The notes beneath the pieces are model-generated. The model did not search any database. It saw nothing but the letters and a program-made list of their open reading frames with translations, and was not told where the DNA came from. Below, in pieces: positions 53,540 through 64,000 of a stretch of DNA of 64,000 nt. A program made the translations under genes and the position numbers. The stretch is from Galdieria partita (taxonomy: Eukaryota > Rhodophyta > Bangiophyceae > Galdieriales > Galdieriaceae). Position 1 is the first letter of the stretch. Every line of letters begins with the position of its first letter. The stretch lies in assembly GCA_025991245.1 (NCBI GenBank), contig BQMJ01000066.1, positions 62,001 through 126,000 of the forward strand, given 5' to 3'.

Positions 53540-54955
53540 TTGTTGTTGATTTCAAACCATCTTTGTAAAATAGATTGGATTCCGATTCATTGGATGATAT
53601 TGTAGAAGGCATATTGGAATAAACGATAACATTTTGATTTTGTAACAAAGCAGCATCAGTTCGATGGTTTCCCAACAACTTGGAGTTGTCCAACAAGGAT
53701 GGCGATGAGGATGATATATTTCGAGATATGCCTCCTCCAAAAGCGGGTGACTGACTTTGGGCACTGGAAATATCACTGACTTGATTCCACAAGTGACCAG
53801 AGTTTACTAGGCCTTGAGTATGCATTCCATGCCAACCATCTTGTTCCCATAAATGTCCTTTCACTTCATTTCTCCGACCTGTACAGGAATCTTGTTCTAT
53901 TATAGGATTGAGAATATTAGCTGAAGAGCCAAAGTAAAGACTAGTCATAGGTAATTGATGCTTTTCCGAGCCACTCGCTACATTTTGATGACATTCTATA
54001 CTCACAAACGATATTAACAACGGTAAATACAAACACTCTTTAATTTACCTTTGACATTGTTATCCTCCGTCGATACAACTGTTCCTTCAATATAGTCTTC
54101 TCCAGAGTCTATCTTCAAGTTGGATACAAGACCTTCATCCAAATGAATACGCTCTCCATCTATAGAAATTTCTGACTCTGTTCTAGGTAAGGAAGCCAAT
54201 GACGCCATAGAATCGTCTCTTAACAAACTAGTCCTAGGACGCATTTTTCTCCATTCTCGAAAAATAAGGTCATCCACTGAGGCATCTGAGTCTTGTCTCC
54301 GAAGACCTCGTTCAACAACATTTGTAGAATTTTCTATTCCTAAACCCTATCAAACGTACCACACATGTCAAAAAACCGTTACTTTATAAACAAGTACAAT
54401 TCCTCACTGAATCGTTGCTTGAAATTGGACACTCCCTTGAAACACCAACTCGAGCACCAGGCTGCTCATAAATATCATCGGTAGTGGACAAAAAGGCCCC
54501 AGAATAGCTAGTCTAGAGTATAATAAAAGTAAGCATAAATTGGCGAGCATAGCACAAATCAGTGTTCGACTACTTACCCTAAATGCAAAAAGAGAATGAG
54601 ACTGTATCTGCAAATTGGAAGGGGCTGAGTACGCTTCTGTCTGTTTCAAGGGCAGCAAGCCATTGTGCTGAAGTTCATATTCCGGCGCTGAAAGACTTGG
54701 AGATGGTTCAGCCTTCTCCAAAGATATCTGTACACCGGAACTAGCAACTTGGCTTGAATTTTTCCAATCTGGTGATAATGAAAAAAGAAGAGGTGAAGTC
54801 TTCGGATCGTAGACCCCTGTCGAAAAAGCGCTTGCTAAGGGAGAGAGAGAATTCGCGTTTCTAGGTTTCCCTACTACGTCATCTTGAAAATTTCGTGTAT
54901 GGTTGCTATAATCCTGCATGGTTAAGTCTACCATAGGGTTCAATCCCACATTCAT
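52206..54955 (-). CDS. Pumilio (PUF) RNA-binding protein
   Basis: PUF proteins bind 3' untranslated regions, one base per repeat, and repress mRNAs. Four exons (54955-54578, 54512-54408, 54346-54049, 53995-52206) give 856 residues. The C-terminal domain (about residues 530-850) has the eight PUF repeats, e.g. KDQHGCRFLQMKL, DPFGNYLCQKLFE, NMHGTRVVQRIIE, DVNGNHVIQRCLQ, HRHGCCVIQRCLD, DAFGNYVVQYVLD, KFSSNVVEKCLQ and DAYGNYVVQRALQ. The base-contacting residues resemble canonical Pumilio, so a UGUA-type site is likely. The N-terminal 530 residues are Ser-rich and disordered and include Thr and poly-Ala runs from a trinucleotide repeat. Confidence 0.94.
53509..53547. repeat. Trinucleotide repeat inside the PUF coding region
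   Basis: Nine GCT units followed by four GTT units (plus-strand reading). In the minus-strand frame they encode a Thr run and then a poly-Ala run in the disordered N-terminal half. Such runs vary in length by slippage. Confidence 0.85.
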
Positions 54956-55886
54956 ATCAACATAGAAACGACCCAAATAATGCTAAAGTTTCGTTTTCTT
55001 GAACTTGACTGTTCCTTTCAATATATAAAAAACCGGTCCAAACCACACCAAAATAAATTGTTCGCAACTTGAAGTAAGGTGGAAACGATGAATAACTATT
55101 GGCACACACTTGGAAGCTCAACAAACCCTCCACCACGCAAGTGTACTTCTTTTCAACGGAGAAGAAGCGTTTTATCCCACTTAGTTATCAACTATTTTGT
55201 TCTTTACTCTTTCTATGACCAATATATCTTTATGTCGCCAGCAAGTTGAGTGAAACGGGTGTCTGAAAGAGCGGCGTGGAATCAAAGGATGGAGATTACA
55301 GCTCCACTGAATTGAGAGTTTTCAGTTTCTTCTGGGAATTGGATTTTTAGGCTGGAAAAGGAACACGTGCATTTTTCTCATGCGCGCCAAAATTCGTTCC
55401 TCTGCTGTCCCTCCAACATTTCTCACATTGCATTGAATTTCATTCTCTCATGGGACGTTGTATAAGGATCCTTGTCATCATGCTTGTTGAAGAACTACTT
55501 TTTTGACAGAAGAGATAATACTATGATTCTATGATGACAGTCCTTTCACAATGAAATGTGAAATATATATCCAAAAGTTAAACAAATGGACTAGTTGTCA
55601 TAGGCCATGATTATAGATATATTTTCATTCTATCAAATTAGAACGAATTGCATTCGATATTCAAACTTTGATAAAAGTATAATCATCTGTTTAACAACTT
55701 TTCCAAATCCATTCCGACAATCCTTCTCTCTCTTGTTGTCATTTAAGAGTCTGCTTCTCAGAAAATTCTTCATGTTGGATGACCTTTATCCAAAAAGGTA
55801 TTTTGTTCCTGTCCTGGTCTGTATCCAAACAGACTTTAAATCAATAAACCCTGTTGCAATCGTTGCCGTTGTGTGGGAAGAATGAA
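54956..55886. other. Gap between divergent PUF and UTP21 genes
   Basis: About 930 bases. No gene is supported. A 92-codon plus-strand frame at 55607-55885 has no ATG context or splice support and is rich in Phe, Ile and Ser, as expected from AT-rich DNA. The stretch probably contains two promoters and long leaders. Confidence 0.45.
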
Positions 55887-58759
55887 ATGTTACAGCCTTA
55901 TCGGACGCTCGGCCTAGTCAATGGCAAGACAGCCAAACCATTCTTACAACGTCGTGGTACAGAATATTTTATCACTTGTGCAATTGACTCTGTCTTACAG
56001 TTGTATAACATATCCAAATTGAGGCTGAAAGGCTGTTCACCTATCCTCGTTCGTGGTGGTACAGAAACCGTCATCAAAAGCGTAGTGTGCTGGAAAGATT
56101 GGACGTTTGTTGCATCATTCGATACTGTATTGGTATTTCAACGCTTGCAACTGAAGGAAGACTGGAAAGAACATACGAAAGAAATTTCTCAATTGCTGAT
56201 ATTTGGTGATGTGTTGCTAAGTGTGTCTTCTGCTGAACAAAGGGTCATTGTGTGGGACCTGAGTTCGCATGAGAAACTTTCAGAGTTTTATTTATCTGTA
56301 GGATTTTCAGTAACTTGTGTTGAACATCCAGAAACGTAAGAAAATGTTGGTTTATTTAGGGTTTATTGTGCACTTACCTTTCGTTCAGTTATCTCAACAA
56401 AGTATTGTTAGCAAGTGAGCAAGGTCAATTGCAGCTATGGAACGTACGCACTTGTCGCTTGTTGTATGAATTTGAAAGTTTTGGTTGTGCTATTACAAGT
56501 ATGCGTTCAACACCAGCCCTTGATATTGTAGCTTTGGGTCTCTCCGATGGCCGTACAATATTATTCCATTTAAAGAGGAACCAGAAGGTTATGGAATTTT
56601 TTCATCAGAAAAGCAGTCAAAATATGAATCATCTTTCTATAGATCAAGTCTCATCATCCGATGGATGTCCTGTATTGGATATTGCTTTTCGTTCCGATGG
56701 CTATTCAGAAATGGCAGTTTCTTATTCAGATGGTTCTATTGTATTTTTTGATCTGAAGCAAAGAGAAGTAAAGTACAAGTTGAATAGAGTTCATTTAGGA
56801 GGAGCGTGGTTTATTCAATACTTACTTGGCGAACCTTTGTTGGTGACTGCTGGACAAAGAGATAATTGTATTAAAGTGCATATATCAGATAGAGATATGG
56901 AACCCCCCAGATTATTGCGTTTTAGAGAAGGACATATGTTGCCTCCCTTTCGTTTACGTTTTGCAGCTGATAATCCTCGAATACTTCTTTCTTGCAGTAT
57001 AGATAGGGAGTTGCGTCTCATATCCCTGTTTCGAGATTCCCAAAGCAAAGGATTCTCACAACAAGTATCTTCTTTGATTGGAGGAAAAAGAAAAAGAAAG
57101 CATCTAAGGAAACGAAAAGGAATAGAAATTGGAGCTCCTTTGCATATTCAAGAAGATATTCGAGGCATCCTTCCTTGCATTTGTGCTATTGCAGTAGGTT
57201 CTCTTCGATCTCGAGATGCTGAATTTGCAGATATTGTTACATGTCATCAAGGTTGTTTGGAAGCATATTGTTGGAAATTGGAAAATGGTACTCTCACTCA
57301 CAAAGTCTTATCCAGAAAGTCCGTAACAAAGGATGCCACTCATTTATCAGGCATGAAGCGGTCGGGACATCGTTTAGAGCAAGCTACTTGTGTGGCTATA
57401 TCTCCATGTGGTCATTTTGCCTCCATTGGTACTGATTTAGGAATGTTAGATTTGTACAATCTACAATCGGGTTCTTATAGAGGTTCCTGGACAGATGAAC
57501 ATTGCCATTCACGAGCTCATTTACTTGCAGTTACTGGCGTTGAATTTGATAACCTTGGTGAGACGCTTGTTTCTGCAAGTACTGATGGGTTGCTGAAGTT
57601 TTGGAGTCGACAGGAACTCAAGTTGTTGTATACCACAGAAATAGGAATTCCTATTGTACAAATAGTTTGGGGTTATGTATGCAATTTGTTAGCTGTTCTT
57701 TGTGATAATTTCCAGATATATTTGGTTGATCCTGAAACGAAACAAATTGCTCGTCGTTTTATTGGTCATCGAGGTCCTCTAACGGATGCTCAATTTTCAG
57801 GAGATGGATACTTTTTGTTATCATCATCTTTAGATGGAAGTTTACGAGTTTGGAATATTCAACTGGGTCACTGTGTTGATATATATGAATTTGAACATGC
57901 TCCAACTTCAATTGCCTTTTCTCCTAACAATGACTTTATAGCAACATGTCATTCCAACTGTGTAGGCATTGCACTTTGGTCGAATCAACATCATTTTAAA
58001 ACGAATACGGTGTTCAATCATTCTTTCTTTGCAACGCATCAAGAACAAATTTTAAGTAGACTTCCACATATTGGAGCATTTCAACGACATTTACCTACTA
58101 TGAACTCTCTTCAGGAGAACCTCTTTTGGAATCCGAAAAAGGAGAAATCATCATCTGGTTTTACTTTATCAGGAAAACCTCTTCATTATTTGCTTACTGT
58201 TGTCAATTGGGATATCGTGAAGAAACGGAGTCAACCACAGCAACCAGTGAAGAAACAAGTAGAGGCACCCTTTTTTCTATCCAATGTATTAGGAACGGAA
58301 TCATCTTTGGGTTCTAGAGAAAATATTCATCAGAAAACTATTGACCATAAGGCTTACTCTTCAACAGCATCACAGTTGATTGCTTGTCTTGTTCAACACG
58401 ATGCTGAGAAAATGAATGATGGCAGTCAAGATGAAGAAGCTTTGCAGTTGTTGAGAAAAATGAATCCAACGAGTATTGAATTGGAAGTGGAAGGATTAAG
58501 AGACTATGACAATGGCAAAGAGTGTCGTATATTCTTAGATTTTCTCATTCGTCAATTGCATGCTCGAAGAGATGTCGATCTCATAGAGTCTGTATTGGCC
58601 GTATTTCTCAAGCAACGAGGTTTAGAACTTGTTTCTTTTACAGAAATAGAAAGGCAGTTGCATGAAGCCTTACAAGTCCAAACCGAGGTGATGAATCAGT
58701 TGGAATCTCTTTTAGATGAAATCGATGGATGGACGGATGGATTGTCGTGGATTGCTTAA
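55887..58759 (+). CDS. UTP21: UTP21/WDR36, small-subunit processome protein
   Basis: UTP21 (human WDR36) is part of the UTP-B complex, which helps process pre-18S rRNA in the nucleolus. Two exons (55887-56335 and 56389-58759) give 939 residues, the usual size. The start MLQPYRTLGLVNG resembles the family start. Two WD40 propellers follow (first about residues 40-330, second to about 600, with LSSSLDGSLRVWNIQLGHC), joined by linkers that contain a basic stretch (GGKRKRKHLRKRKG). The C-terminal Utp21 domain has LVQHDAEKMNDGSQDEEALQ and FLDFLIRQLHARRDVDLIES. The end ELDGWTDGLSWI-like motif (DEIDGWTDGLSWIA) is intact. Confidence 0.93.
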
Positions 58760-58819
58760 TTCTGGAAGGAGCACATTCCAACCGATAAGATTTCTTTGAC
58801 AGATTTTCATAAATTTTCT

Positions 58820-59446
58820 ATGGACCAAGAAAAGATATTTCAAGGTATTATGCCAGTAAATAATAATATTGCTACTTTATCTCCATATACTCTTGTCAAA
58901 GTTGTAGGAAATAACCGAACAAAGAGCCATTGGATTGGCAAAGTTGGTTTGGTTGTGGGTCACCATGCACTGGGTGGTTGGCACAAAGTATTTTTAGACT
59001 TGAATAGCACCAAACCTATAGTAAAGATACAACGAAACGCTCTAAAAGTGGTTTATTGTCATGAAAAATGGGAAAACTTGGTCAATCAACTGAGACAATA
59101 TCGACGATGGATATCTGAGAAATCTAAGAAACAAGTGATTCAAAAGAAACCAAAGGCTCATCATTCTATTTCATTAGCTGTTTCAGATTTGGCTAAAAGT
59201 TTCATTTGGGAGAAGAATAATTGGAGTCCAACTTCAACTAGGCATACATGTCTTTCGTATGATTGTTTGGAAAGATTGTCCGATACTTCATTGGAAAAAT
59301 ACTGTATCCAATTCAGTCTTCCATTGGAGAAAGGATATAAGAGACAACAACTGATAAACACTATCTTGTATCATTTTCAACAAAGCTTTAGTGTAAACGA
59401 AGAGGACACTATTGTAAACTTTCTTTCCATGGTGATGAAAACATAA
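58820..59446 (+). CDS. SAP30-like Sin3-binding protein with N-terminal SH3/KOW-like fold
   Basis: One exon gives 208 residues. The C-terminal 65 residues resemble the Sin3-binding domain of SAP30: DTSLEKYCIQFSLPLEKGY, then KRQQLINTILYHFQQSFSV and NEEDTIVNFL, in the same order and spacing as vertebrate SAP30. SAP30 is a subunit of the Sin3-HDAC corepressor. The N-terminal part (LSPYTLVKVVGNNRTKSHW, GKVGLVVGHHALGGWHKVFL) looks like a small SH3/KOW barrel and differs from the zinc finger of animal SAP30. The middle is basic. The assignment rests mainly on the C-terminal match. It lies 60 bases after the UTP21 stop codon, same strand. Confidence 0.65.
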   Translation: MDQEKIFQGIMPVNNNIATLSPYTLVKVVGNNRTKSHWIGKVGLVVGHHALGGWHKVFLDLNSTKPIVKIQRNALKVVYCHEKWENLVNQLRQYRRWISEKSKKQVIQKKPKAHHSISLAVSDLAKSFIWEKNNWSPTSTRHTCLSYDCLERLSDTSLEKYCIQFSLPLEKGYKRQQLINTILYHFQQSFSVNEEDTIVNFLSMVMKT

Positions 59447-59473
59447 AAAACAAACAAATGGATTATTTCTATT

Positions 59474-60578
59474 TTAAGAGTTGACAGCTAAGTTCCAATA
59501 TTCTTTGGTATCACAAACGACTTGTTGTCGATCCAACTTTGCAATTTGTTGCATCATGTCGGATGTTAGTGCAAAGCCACAATCAAAGTTTTCCTCAATT
59601 CTTTTGGGTGTCACACTTTTGAAAGATTCAGTTGATTGAATATCAGTACAATGAGTCTAATTACCTTTTAGGTATCACAGAAACACCTTTGTTGCGAGCC
59701 CAAGCCAAACAAACTTGTGCAGGAGTCTTTCCAAGTTGTTGTGCAATCTTCTGAACAAGAGGATCTTGCAAAGGTCCCACTCTGCCACTTCCCAAAGGTG
59801 AATATGCAGTCACATGAATATTATGTTTGGCACAAAAGGCTCTCAAGTCTTCCTGTTGATTGTAAATATGCATCTCTATTTGATTAACTGCAGGTTGAAT
59901 CTGTATCGAGTCAACTCCTTGAAAATGGATATCTTCAAAACACAATACGAACCTCACAATAAGTCATCAAATCCAACAACTCCACAATGTGGAAATTGGA
60001 TACTCCAATATTCTTCACCAATCCATTATGTACTAAAGATTCCATTGCTTGCCAAGTCTCTTTCAAAGATACGTTGGCAAGTCGAGGCTTTCTGTTGGAA
60101 TCAAGTGGCATTGCAATATCTCCAGTAATAGGAAGTCCAGTATATTCAAAAGCAATAGGCCAGTGCTTATCATCACAAACAATATCTTTTAAAAATAATT
60201 TACAGAAATAGTTCATCGATAACTTACCATAAGATATAGGTCCAAGTATTCCAATCCCAAATCACTCAAAGTCTGTTTACAAGCAGCCAGAACGTGCTCC
60301 CTTTTATGACAAGTATTCCATAGTTTAGAAGTGACAAATAAATCCTCTCTTTTACAGTTTCCACTGGAAAAGATTTGTTGAAACACTCTGCCAATTTCTT
60401 TCTCGTTACAATAGGCAGCAGCACAGTCAATATGGCGATAACCGGTCTGAACTGCACGATCAACTGCTTCTCCAACAACTCCAGGTTCAGCTTTCCAGGT
60501 ACCAAAACCTATCATAGGTATGTTATGACCACTATACTGACTGCCTGAATAGAGCTTTGCTGATGAACTACAAGCCAT
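59474..60578 (-). CDS. Aldo/keto reductase
   Basis: The enzyme is a NADPH-dependent reductase of the AKR superfamily. Four exons are used (60578-60228, 60165-59949, 59917-59665, 59615-59474), for 320 residues. The catalytic tetrad is present: Asp and Tyr in [18 protein letters not shown], Lys in VTSKLWNT and His in MHWP at the exon 1-2 border. [25 protein letters not shown] and [14 protein letters not shown] are typical. The intron between exons 2 and 3 is only about 31 bases in this model, so that border is tentative. An upstream start may exist, since an acceptor-like site precedes the frame. Substrate is unknown. Confidence 0.88.
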
Positions 60579-60878
60579 GCCAATCCAATACGGCTCCGAA
60601 ATGACTCCTTTGCACAGCTTGTCCACGAGTCCATTCTTGAAGAGTTGTTGTAGAGATTGAACGATGAGTTGGAGAGAAGAACAATCTCCTTTATTGTCTA
60701 TCAACTTGAGTCCTCCTAAAAACAAAAGTGAGATTGGTTTTTGTAGGACGGATGGTTTGGAAGCTTAACAAATATTTCTAGTTGCAACATTGGCACAAGG
60801 AAGAAGAACAGGCGCACCACAAATATCCGTACGAAAGTATGGATATGAAATTAGAAACAACTGAGTGTAATAGTATAG

Positions 60879-62180
60879 GATACAATAGCTTCTCGCAGAG
60901 CTGCTTATGGTGGAAAGAAAAGACTCGAACGTTTACGAGCACCTGTTGAAACGGGACTGGAAATGCCTTGGACGGGAAGACTCAGGTTAGATCTACTTGT
61001 GTGTACAACCGTTTGTGAAACTGAAGATATTTGTGTATGACTGTAGTGTTTATTGTACTTGTAATACTTATTCTCTTCGTGATTTATTTGGCAACTTGTT
61101 GAACAAATATCCTGAAGGCGCTCGAAGGTTTGGTACTCGTGACGTTGTTCATTTGAGGTTAGTTGAGTTATTTTTACCCTTTCAACCGTTGACAAGTTTT
61201 GAATAGACTTCCTAGAATGGATGGCCAAGACGGCGAAGACGACGCTGTTTGGTGGGTAGGAATTGAAGACCCTCGAGGTTCCGATGTTTTCTTTTTTTCA
61301 TATGGAGTTGTGGTGTTATGGGGACTTTCAGAAGGAGCTGAATGGCAATTGTTGGACTGGCTGAAGAATTTCGAAAATGGTCGTCTCGAAGGAGAAGCTG
61401 AGAAGGAATTTCTAGTTTATAGTTATGATCATTTTTCAGTAAGTGTCCAAAGGTTTTATGGAGAGTAGTATTTCCTATTCGGAATGTATCAGGAAGAAGA
61501 TCTTGCGAAGATTTTAGAAGATCAAGTTTGCCTTTCTTCGTCTCTTTCCGATGAGACTTTGGTTCGTGTAAAACTTGCCTTGTCACATGGAGCAGCACAG
61601 TCGACTAAATTGGGAGCTTTTGAGACTGCTATTGATAACGTGATTGATCGGACACAGGTACTTTATTGTCTCGAAATAGAGATGGAACTATTTCATTGTT
61701 GTGTATATAGGCATTACCAGCACAAATGGCGAATCAAGGCAAACTGAATATTAGTCAACGCGAATTGTTAAAGCTTAGTGGCGAACTTTATATGTACAAG
61801 GCATATATTCATTTGCAGTCCGATGTTTTGGATATTCCAGGTATATCAAAATGCAATGTGACTGATTACTTTCTTAATCAACCGAATAGATTGGTTTTGG
61901 GATAATGAAGATGTTGAACCTTTGTATGGGAAGATGGCTAGATATTTAGATATCAAACCTCGTGTCAATGTACTGAATACTCGTTTAGAAACTATCAATT
62001 CTATGTAAGTTGAAGATAATGAGATATAGAAATGGAACTCATGTATTTAGGTATGATTTATTTCGAACAGAGTTGCATGTTCGTACTGACCAAAGACTGG
62101 AATGGATAATTATTTGGCTTATTGTAATTGAAGTATTTTTGCAAGTTTTTGGTATGTTTATAGGAGTAACCACGATATGA
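60879..62180 (+). CDS. DUF155/RMND1-SIF2 family protein, 5' end unresolved
   Basis: The family (human RMND1, yeast Rmd1/Sif2) acts in mitochondria, where RMND1 is needed for translation. Seven exons (60879-60985, 61047-61157, 61207-61438, 61493-61657, 61711-61840, 61890-62004, 62051-62180) keep one phase. Conserved pieces are NKYPEGARRFGTRDVVHLR, VFFFSYGVVVLWGLSE, KLALSHGAAQSTKLGAFE, NISQRELLKLSGELYMYK, DWFWDNEDVEPLYGKMARYL and LEWIIIWLIVIEVFLQVF, the last a membrane helix. The first exon is Arg-rich, so an earlier exon with the start codon and targeting peptide is likely (possible piece near 60745-60840) and would overlap or abut the reductase 5' end. Confidence 0.82.
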
Positions 62181-62400
62181 ATAAAGATTGCCCATTGTAT
62201 ATATAGCTATTTGCTTGTGTTATCCTGTTGATATGATCATCTTGGATCCATCCTGAAGTGTCTCCTCTCCAGTTTGGACAAGCGATTGACTGAGGGTGCG
62301 TTAAAGTGTCCCTTTGTCAATCTCACAAAAGATTTTGACAAATTCGGCTTTTGTTCTTCTTCTGTGGACGAATTGATTTCTTCTCTTGTGGTGGCATCGA

Positions 62401-63084
62401 ATGTTAGATGCAGTCTCACCATTTGGAGTTGTGAGATATTCATCCTTGTATAATGGAAATAGGAAAAAAACTGATAGAAAAATACAGAGAAGAAGATATG
62501 AATCTTATAAAGAACTAGAACAGAGGTCAGGGTCCTTGTATACTATTTCAGAAGAAACCAAGTTGAAGGAGTCTCCAAAGTTGGAGTTCACGTTGGAAAA
62601 CTGTACTAGTCCTTTATCACAAGAACAACTGTCAAAGAAGGAAGAGAAAGAAACTCAGTTCATGGAAACTCAGCAAAGAGGTAATATATGTCCACAGAGG
62701 ACTACGAAAGGGTACAGCGACTGGAGTGAACAACTAGAACAGAAGACACCGGTTTCCCAAACGACAATGAACCTAGTTCTTCAAACAGTCGATGGAACAG
62801 GGAATCAGTCAAAGGACAATCGTGGAGATAGTGAGAGGCAAGAACCATTATCGCTTTTTACAAATTGTCAAGAGTGGTTGTTATTGTCCAAGGTATGCTA
62901 GATAGTCCTATACAATGGTATGTCTAAGCTTTTTTTATATGATTAGATCAAGTCTATGGTATATGATTTTCTACTTTGCTATATTGAAGGAGTTACTCTT
63001 CGTCCAGAAACCATTCAAATGATAAGGAAGAGATATGGGAGTAGCAACGGGAAGGAAACAAATATGAAGAAGAAAAGCAAGTGA
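62401..63084 (+). CDS. Hypothetical charged protein
   Basis: Two exons (62401-62892 and 62947-63084) give 209 residues. The product is strongly charged with Lys- and Arg-rich (NRKKTDRKIQRRRYESYKE) and Gln-, Ser- and Thr-rich parts and a C-terminal helix (IKSMVYDFLLCYIEGV). No family is recognised. A second open frame just upstream (62230-62445, reading LDKRLTEGALKCPFVNL and CSSSVDELISSLVVASN) looks coding but could not be joined by a phase-correct intron, so the true start may be upstream of 62401. Confidence 0.45.
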
Positions 63085-63276
63085 ATATGATAATGAGTGT
63101 AATATTATGGGAAATAGGTTGTTATCACATATGTCTGTTGTTGTATTATTATATGAAAAGAGTTGATAATATTATTTGTAAGGGTTGTTCATATAAAATG
63201 TAAACATTTCTTGAGTTCATAACCATAGAGCATTTGCATAGAATTTCATTGACCATTTCTATAGTGTGTGTGTGAG

Positions 63277-63704
63277 ATGAGTGCCACAGCAGCTACAGGT
63301 CAATATTCGAGCTTATTAACCGTAAGTATTTTGTTATATCATTCAGTAATTATTGAATATGGAGGAACAATAACGTTAGTTTCTAAGAGTTGGCTCCTTT
63401 GTGTTTGGGGTAGCAGCGGGTTTTGGAAGTGCAGTGAGTTTGGTCTCGTTAGGGTCCAAGATTCAACTAAGTTGGTATTCGTTTCTAGTCTGCTGACCAT
63501 CGTAAAAGAGAGAAGATCTTAATTACTAAAGTGCACGAACGTGATGCCAAAATTGAAGCGTTGGAAAGTGAACTAAAGCAGTTGAAAGGTATGTGGGTGT
63601 TGGCCTCGTTCACATATGACACAATGGATATGCGTGTTTTTCTAGGACAAGTTCCCGTCTCTACAGGGGATCCAGTTCAAGACTGGTTGAATCAGTTGGA
63701 ATAA
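63277..63704 (+). CDS. Small membrane protein, ATP synthase subunit e-like
   Basis: Four exons (63277-63321, 63380-63442, 63489-63588, 63646-63704) give 88 residues. A short N-terminus is followed by one membrane helix with small-residue spacing (FVFGVAAGFGSAVSL) and a charged coiled coil (KVHERDAKIEALESELKQL). This layout and size match mitochondrial ATP synthase subunit e, whose GxxxG helix helps dimerise the enzyme. The match is in layout rather than clear identity, so other small inner-membrane proteins (for example MICOS subunits) are possible. Confidence 0.45.
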
Positions 63705-64000
63705 GAGTATTGTTCGACGGAAGTTTCCTCAACAACTGCTCTTGTCCAATATTCTTATCATATGAAAATAAACAGTTTGACAAAATATATTTTTTCATGA
63801 TAAGTTTTATTTGGCAATGGTTGGATTGCTTTTATACTTTTCCTGTAACTTGTCTAGTCATTGTTATATGTGTTGTTGTTTGGTGATAAGAGTCACTATT
63901 TCTTGAAATAAAGTAACACTCACATCTTTATAAGGTTGTTGATTACTCATAAAGGTTGGTCCTATTATGACGTTGGTTGTAACTACGATCGCGTGTTGGT
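63705..64000. other. Right edge, possible gene fragment on minus strand
   Basis: From about 63915 to the edge a minus-strand frame reads QHAIVVTTNVIIGPTFM and ends in a GTGAGT donor-like site near 63925. It could be the exon of a gene that continues beyond the window. The remaining bases are AT-rich with no further feature. Confidence 0.2.

Noticed and set aside
55607-55885. 92-codon frame upstream of UTP21
   Set aside because: No domain, no splice support, AT-driven composition and position in a promoter region.

Overview
The window looks like nuclear DNA of a unicellular red alga of the Cyanidiophyceae, most like Galdieria. The grounds are about 40% GC, very dense genes, many GT-AG introns of only about 45-65 bases, a eukaryotic nuclear tRNA gene, and a protein resembling the red algal photosystem II extrinsic protein PsbQ' beside ordinary eukaryotic housekeeping genes. 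The species is inferred; nothing in the sequence names it. I see no virus-like element, transposon or CRISPR array. Exon borders were worked out by hand from splice sites and reading phase. Nearly all multi-exon models given here sum to a multiple of three.

Layout: 1-3.3 kb holds two unknown genes, SYS1 and a Siw14-type phosphatase. 3.3-8.6 kb holds an unresolved small-gene patch, a plastid-type ClpP/ClpR subunit and a CSC1/OSCA-like membrane protein. 8.7-15.2 kb is a very tight minus-strand run: lysyl-tRNA synthetase, adenylate kinase, protein disulfide isomerase, an MTA1-like adenine methyltransferase and PEX2. 15.5-21.9 kb holds small proteins, an F-box protein, LSM5, a fatty acid elongase, a 1 kb gene-free stretch, LTO1 and tRNA-Ile(UAU). 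22-33.3 kb holds a DNAJC9-like J protein, CDH1/FZR, RNF113/CWC24, a CAP10-family glycosyltransferase, RPN13, a RING1-like protein, a GT61 glycosyltransferase and formamidase. 33.4-45.5 kb holds a DDT-RFTS chromatin protein, an ABCG transporter, a RING E3, a PsbQ'-like protein, UBE2S, an OEP21-like barrel and an EGY-type S2P protease. 45.6-64 kb holds MetE, a malonyl-CoA synthetase-like enzyme, CZIB, a Pumilio protein, UTP21, a SAP30-like protein, an aldo/keto reductase, a DUF155 protein and small mitochondrial-looking or unknown proteins.

Themes: chromatin and DNA marking recur (MTA1-like enzyme, DDT-RFTS protein, RING1-like, SAP30-like, DNAJC9-like), and two partners of the anaphase-promoting complex are present (CDH1 and UBE2S). 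These genes are scattered and spliced separately, so I do not read them as an operon or a physical cluster. The most interesting items are the MTA1-like enzyme, the DDT-RFTS fusion and several places where neighbouring genes touch or overlap at their start or stop codons.
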